This document shows positions 51,525-54,968 of a stretch of 54,968 bases of DNA, piece after piece. Origin of the DNA: Porphyra umbilicalis (lineage: Eukaryota; Rhodophyta; Bangiophyceae; Bangiales; Bangiaceae); contig KV919179.1 in the NCBI GenBank assembly GCA_002049455.2, forward strand, positions 1 through 54,968, in the 5' to 3' direction. Both the position numbers and the translations under genes were made by a program. The stretch's first letter is position 1. Each line of letters begins with the position of its first letter. Below the pieces are notes generated by a model. That model was not told the DNA's origin. It was given only the letters and a program-made list of their open reading frames with translations, and ran no database searches.

Positions 51525-52970
51525 TCACCCGACGTCCCCGCCCGCTTCCTCCTGCCATGTCGACGGGTCCACCGGCACACGGTCGGCAACGCGCCCGTCT
51601 GGAAGCACCACCAACCCCCGCGGGATACGGTCCCACGCCGGCACACCCGCGAGCATCATGGCGCGGCGCACCTCCTCGACCAACCCGCCGAGCACCCGCG
51701 CCACGCCCTCCTCCCCCGCGACAGCGAGCCCCCACAACACGGGTCGGCCGACCATGACCGCGTCCGCGCCGAGGGCGACCGCTTTGAGCACGTCCGTCCC
51801 GCGGCGGATGGCCCCGTCGACAAGCACCAGGCCGGGAGGAGACCCGGCGGGGCGGTCGGGCCCTTTGACGGCAGCAACCACCTCCCGCAGCGCCGTGATT
51901 GGCGCGACCGCCCCGTCCAGCTGCCGCGCGCCGTGGTTGGACACGACGATGCCAGCGGCGCCCGCGGCCATGGCCGCCGCCGCGTCGTCGCCACGGAGGA
52001 CGCCTTTGACGAGGATCGGGAGGGTGGTCATGGAGCGAAGCCAGGCGATGCACTCAAGCGACAGGTCAGGGTCGAGCATCGTGTCGCCAAAGGGGGCCAG
52101 GCCGCTGCTGCCCGCCGAAGGCTCGTCCATGTCGGCCACACGCCAGCCGCCTGCATCGCCATCGCCGCAGCCGCTGTCGCCGCCACCGCCGCCGCCACCA
52201 CCACCGTCCCCGTCGCCGCCGAGGCGGCCGCGGGCGTCGGGGGGCACCGGCTCGCCCGCCGCCCCCCCCGACGCGCCCCCTGCCGGCGGCGCGTCGCCGA
52301 CAAAGTTGGCCAACCGCAGCCCCGCTGGCAACCCAAAGCCGTTGCGCACGTCCGTCTCGCGGTTGCCATACACGGGCGCGTCGACGGTCAAGACGAGCGC
52401 CGTGTAGCCGGCGGCTTGGGCACGGCGGACGAGCTTCTCCGCCATTGCCCGACCGGCGCCCCTAAAGACGTACAGTTGGAACCAGCGGGTGCCGACGCTG
52501 CCCGCGGGCGCCGCCGCCACCGCCTCGAGGCTGCTCGTCGACATGGTCGACAATGTCATGGGCACGCCGACCGCCGCGGCGGCACGGGCCACCGCCAACT
52601 CTCCGTCCGCGTGCGCCATCCGCTGCATCGCTGTTGGGGCGACCACGATGGGCGCAGCGGCGGCGACGCCGAGGAGGGAGGTGGCGGCCGACACGCCGCC
52701 GACCGGCACCAGCACCCGCGGGCGGAGGGCGTGGGCGGCGAGCGCCGACGCGTTGGCGGCGAGCGACACCAGGTCGTCCGCGCCGGCAGCGTAGTAGTCG
52801 TACACTAGGCGGGGGAGGAGGGCTTTGGCGGCGGCCTGCCAGTCGGCGGTGTTGAGTAGCAGCCGGGGGGGGGCGTCGCCGTCTGAAGGGGCAGTGAGGT
52901 GCGTTGGGTCAAACGTGAGGGGTGGCGGCACAGCGCCCGCCTCCGTGCCTGTATCCGCGTCGGGCGCCAT
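51525..52970 (-). CDS. FMN-dependent alpha-hydroxyacid oxidase (glycolate/lactate oxidase family)
   Basis: 481 residues from ATG 52970; a longer TTG-started frame has no family similarity. It oxidises a 2-hydroxyacid (glycolate, lactate or longer) to a 2-oxoacid using FMN. Motifs: YDYYAAGADD (57-66), PIVVAPTAMQRMAH (107-120), STMSTSSLE (141-149), WFQLYVFRG with Tyr167, LTVDAPVYGNRE (194-205), Lys322 in ILVKGVL, catalytic His346 and Arg349 in VVSNHGARQLD, and GADAVMVGRP (401-410). Residues about 222-295 are a Gly/Asp-rich insert in the flexible loop-4 region. The C-terminus is EEAGGDVG, without a peroxisomal SKL-type signal, so location is open. It converges with the CBM-like gene. Confidence 0.9.
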   Translation of the reverse strand: MAPDADTGTEAGAVPPPLTFDPTHLTAPSDGDAPPRLLLNTADWQAAAKALLPRLVYDYYAAGADDLVSLAANASALAAHALRPRVLVPVGGVSAATSLLGVAAAAPIVVAPTAMQRMAHADGELAVARAAAAVGVPMTLSTMSTSSLEAVAAAPAGSVGTRWFQLYVFRGAGRAMAEKLVRRAQAAGYTALVLTVDAPVYGNRETDVRNGFGLPAGLRLANFVGDAPPAGGASGGAAGEPVPPDARGRLGGDGDGGGGGGGGGDSGCGDGDAGGWRVADMDEPSAGSSGLAPFGDTMLDPDLSLECIAWLRSMTTLPILVKGVLRGDDAAAAMAAGAAGIVVSNHGARQLDGAVAPITALREVVAAVKGPDRPAGSPPGLVLVDGAIRRGTDVLKAVALGADAVMVGRPVLWGLAVAGEEGVARVLGGLVEEVRRAMMLAGVPAWDRIPRGLVVLPDGRVADRVPVDPSTWQEEAGGDVG

Positions 52971-53923
52971 TGTGCCGCAGAGGAGGAGAACAAGATGAGG
53001 GCAGGAGAACAGGACGGAGGACGAGATGGAGAACAAAATGGAGGATGAAGAACAAGAAGGGGGACGGAATTAAGGTGGGGGGCGGCGTCACGGCGCAAGA
53101 GTAGTGGGACAAGAGCAACCAATGCCGTTTGGTGAGGGCCTCGCACTGGGTTGCAGATGCATCAAGGTTCAGGCAACCAAGGTTCCAGCAAGAACAGGCC
53201 CACAACACACAGCCCAACGTTGGTTTTTGTTTGAAAAAGTGGGCCAATCCTGTCGATGTCGCACCAACCAGGAACTGTGCATCGACCATCCATTCAGCCG
53301 GATAAAGCGGATCAACCAATGGAAAGGGACCCTGCCTTGACTTGGAGCACATCAGGAACATTTGGGGAACACAGGAATTTGTGGTGTAAGTTCCTTGCAC
53401 GTTGTCAACCATCGGGCCGCCTGTCGAAGAAAAAATGACTTTTGACCGCCATGGCACCGAGGACCTCGTGACTCTGCTGCCGTAGACCGCCGTGGACGCC
53501 ACCCCCCGAGGTGGACGCGTCAGGGTGTGATGCAGATTCTGACGCACCCTCAAGACTATGGCCTGGATGTATGGCTGCCGCTTGGTGCGGCACGAGCAGC
53601 CACGATCCCAGCAGGACGCGCCCGAAGAGCTGTGTCGGGTCTGGGCCACGCAAAGGGGCGCACCCAACAGACCCACGGGCGTTCCCAGCCGCTCGTGGCC
53701 CACGCCGTGGGTGGGGCCCACGTGTTTCTCTGGCCACCGCCCCGGGGGGGGGGTGGCCCTCGTCCACGATGCCGTACTCGTCTAGTTGGGGTGGCACCCT
53801 TGCGTGACGCGCGCCTTGTCACCCTTGCGAGACGCGCGCCCTGCCCCACGCGCGCGCACGGCCGCCCCACCGCCGCTGCTGCGACGCGCCGGGCGTCACC
53901 CCTACCCCGCCCCGCCGTCTGCC
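52971..53923. other. Intergenic region between FMN oxidase and membrane protein
   Basis: Divergent promoters for both neighbours. AG/GGA-rich DNA (52980-53060) lies just upstream of the oxidase gene. An old MITE copy is at 53240-53370. No gene is seen. Confidence 0.45.
53240..53370. repeat. Diverged relative of the 4330-4501 MITE
   Basis: Shares, in order, CCTGTCGATGTC, CATCCATTCAGCCGGATAA, the (T/C)(C/A)(G/A)ACCAATGG segment, CCTGCCTTGACTT and CATCAGGAACATTTGGGG with the MITE near 4.4 kb. It is too diverged to fix its ends. Confidence 0.6.
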
Positions 53924-54572
53924 ATGGCGCCGACCGCCGCCCGCCCGCGTGGCGGGTGGGGCCGCCCGACCGGGCGGCGCCCCCCCCCCCTCCTCGCCGC
54001 CGCCCTGGTGGTCCTCGCCCTCGTCGCCGCCCTCCCCCACCCCGCTGCCGGCGGCTGCCCCGACGGGGATGAGGAGCTGGACGGCCCCCGGTGCCGCGCC
54101 GTCTGCACCACCTCCTTTCGGCCGTGTATCTCCTCGCGGTGGGTGTCGTGCGGGTCTTGGTTTTGGCGCCGCTCCTGCTGCCGCTCCTCCGACTTGAGCG
54201 TGTGTGCGAATGGGCGCGAGTGGGCGCGCTGCTACTGCAGCATCAACTCGGTGCGGCCGGCGGGGGTGGTGCTCCTCGTCCTTGCCGGGTTGGCCATTGT
54301 CGCCACCCTGCTGTCCCTGGCTGTGATGCTGCGCCGCCGCCGCAAGGCGGCGGCGGCGGTACCCCCCGTGTATGGGGCCGACTTGGGGGGGGGGTGGCCG
54401 CGCCGCCGCCGCCGCCGCCGCCGCCGGCGTATGGCTACCCTCCGGGGGGAATGGGGGGCGGGTATGGTGGCGGACCCCCGCCGCCGTACCAGGGCTACCC
54501 CCCGCCGCCGGCGTACCCCGGGGGGGGGGGAGCTCGGGCGGGCCGCCGCCGGGGTACCCGACCAAGCTGTGA
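53924..54572 (+). CDS. Cys-rich type-I membrane protein with Pro/Gly/Tyr tail (frame broken at two G-runs)
   Basis: The ATG at 53924 is in GCCATGGC. Residues 1-43 are a signal peptide (hydrophobic 22-38). An ectodomain with ten cysteines (45-105) and one TM helix (about 113-135, GVVLLVLAGLAIVATLLSLA) follow, then RRRRK as stop-transfer. The cytoplasmic part begins VPPVYG. At the G-run 54385-54394 the frame changes; the continuing frame gives a poly-Pro run, AYGYPPGGMGGGYGGG and PPPPYQGYPPPPAYP. A second G-run (54520-54530) shifts again to SSGGPPPGYPTKL and the stop at 54570-54572. Both breaks sit exactly in G homopolymers, so wrong base counts are likely. PPxY motifs recruit WW-domain proteins. 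The layout resembles Shisa-like proteins, but I claim no homology. Confidence 0.65.
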
Positions 54573-54872
54573 GCGGCATGGCGGCTGCGCCCGCGGGCGG
54601 CACCCACGCGGCCATGGCGGCGTCGACGGGGTGGCGGCGCGGTGCCAGACGGGCGAGTCGCAGGGGAGGCGGGCACCTGGCGAGTTGCGAGGGTAGAGGG
54701 CACCCGACGGGCGAGCGGTGGGTGCAGGGAAGATCACGGGTCGGACTGGCTCGCGCCTTGGAATCCAACTGATTTCGTTTTGTGTCTTGTTCATACACCG
54801 GCGGCGCTCCGTACAGCGCGTCGTACAGCGCTGCGTGCACAGCACAGCCGTCCACCCCCCCCCCCACCCCCC

Positions 54873-54968
54873 TCACATGTACTTGCGCTCCGTCGAGTGC
54901 CCAAAGCGGCTGCCGAGGGAGCCGACCTGCCCCAAAAACGCTTCCGCGGTCGACGCCTTGTGGTTGGC
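54873..54968 (-). CDS. C-terminal 31 codons of a gene running off the right edge
   Basis: On the minus strand the frame from the edge reads FLGQVGSLGSRFGHSTERKY near its end, then Met and TGA at 54873-54875. Third positions are almost all G/C, as in the window's real genes, and the sequence is not low-complexity. I do not recognise the family. A C-run (54854-54872) follows the stop. Confidence 0.45.
   Translation of the reverse strand, partial: ANHKASTAEAFLGQVGSLGSRFGHSTERKYM

Overview
The window reads as nuclear DNA of a photosynthetic, GC-rich, intron-poor eukaryote. The best guess is a bangiophyte red alga of the Porphyra/Pyropia kind. The evidence is a lysine-pathway enzyme with a plastid transit peptide, a BSD2-like plastid zinc-finger protein, a eukaryotic SRP54, a CMC1 mitochondrial assembly factor with one GT-AG intron, long unspliced reading frames with G/C third positions, good ATG contexts (ACC/AACC before ATG) and no bacterial-style operons. 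The species assignment is inference.

Layout. 1-4.1 kb: the 3' end of a pterin-dehydratase-like gene, plastid dihydrodipicolinate synthase (dapA, +), and SRP54 (-, convergent with dapA). 4.3-29 kb: a large gene-poor block of mobile and repeated DNA. It holds a TA-flanked MITE, a probable 10.8-kb hAT-type element (5275-16065) with a BED/hAT transposase carrying one in-frame stop, a GC-rich satellite of about 250 bp with a 1,234-bp higher-order duplication, the 5' half of an LTR retrotransposon (LTR, candidate primer-binding site, gag) that runs into a 2-oxoglutarate dioxygenase-like fragment and more satellite, several foldback hairpins, and a 149-bp hAT MITE with a target-site duplication. 29-37.3 kb: a gene island with a small secreted protein, CMC1, the BSD2-like protein, and a 1,692-residue multi-pass membrane lipase of the diacylglycerol-lipase type. 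37.9-48.5 kb: an apparently complete KDZ-superfamily (Kyakuja/Dileera/Zisupton) DNA transposon. It has inverted repeats of about 640 bp built of subterminal tandem repeats, a Ulp1/C48 peptidase gene (+), and a convergent SWIM/cysteine-cluster DDE transposase gene (-). 50.4-55 kb: a secreted carbohydrate-binding-like protein, an FMN-dependent alpha-hydroxyacid oxidase, a cysteine-rich membrane protein with a PPxY-type tail broken at two G-runs, and the last codons of a gene running off the right edge.

The most exciting object is the KDZ transposon. Both of its long genes are open and keep their catalytic residues, and its two ends match over about 640 bp. The second is the family of hAT ends (TAGGGTTG termini) that links the large element, its internal arms and the small MITE. 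The host genes do not form one pathway; they are ordinary housekeeping and secretory genes between transposon-rich blocks. Many open frames in the GC-rich satellite, in the transposon ends and antisense to the long genes are compositional shadows and are not listed.
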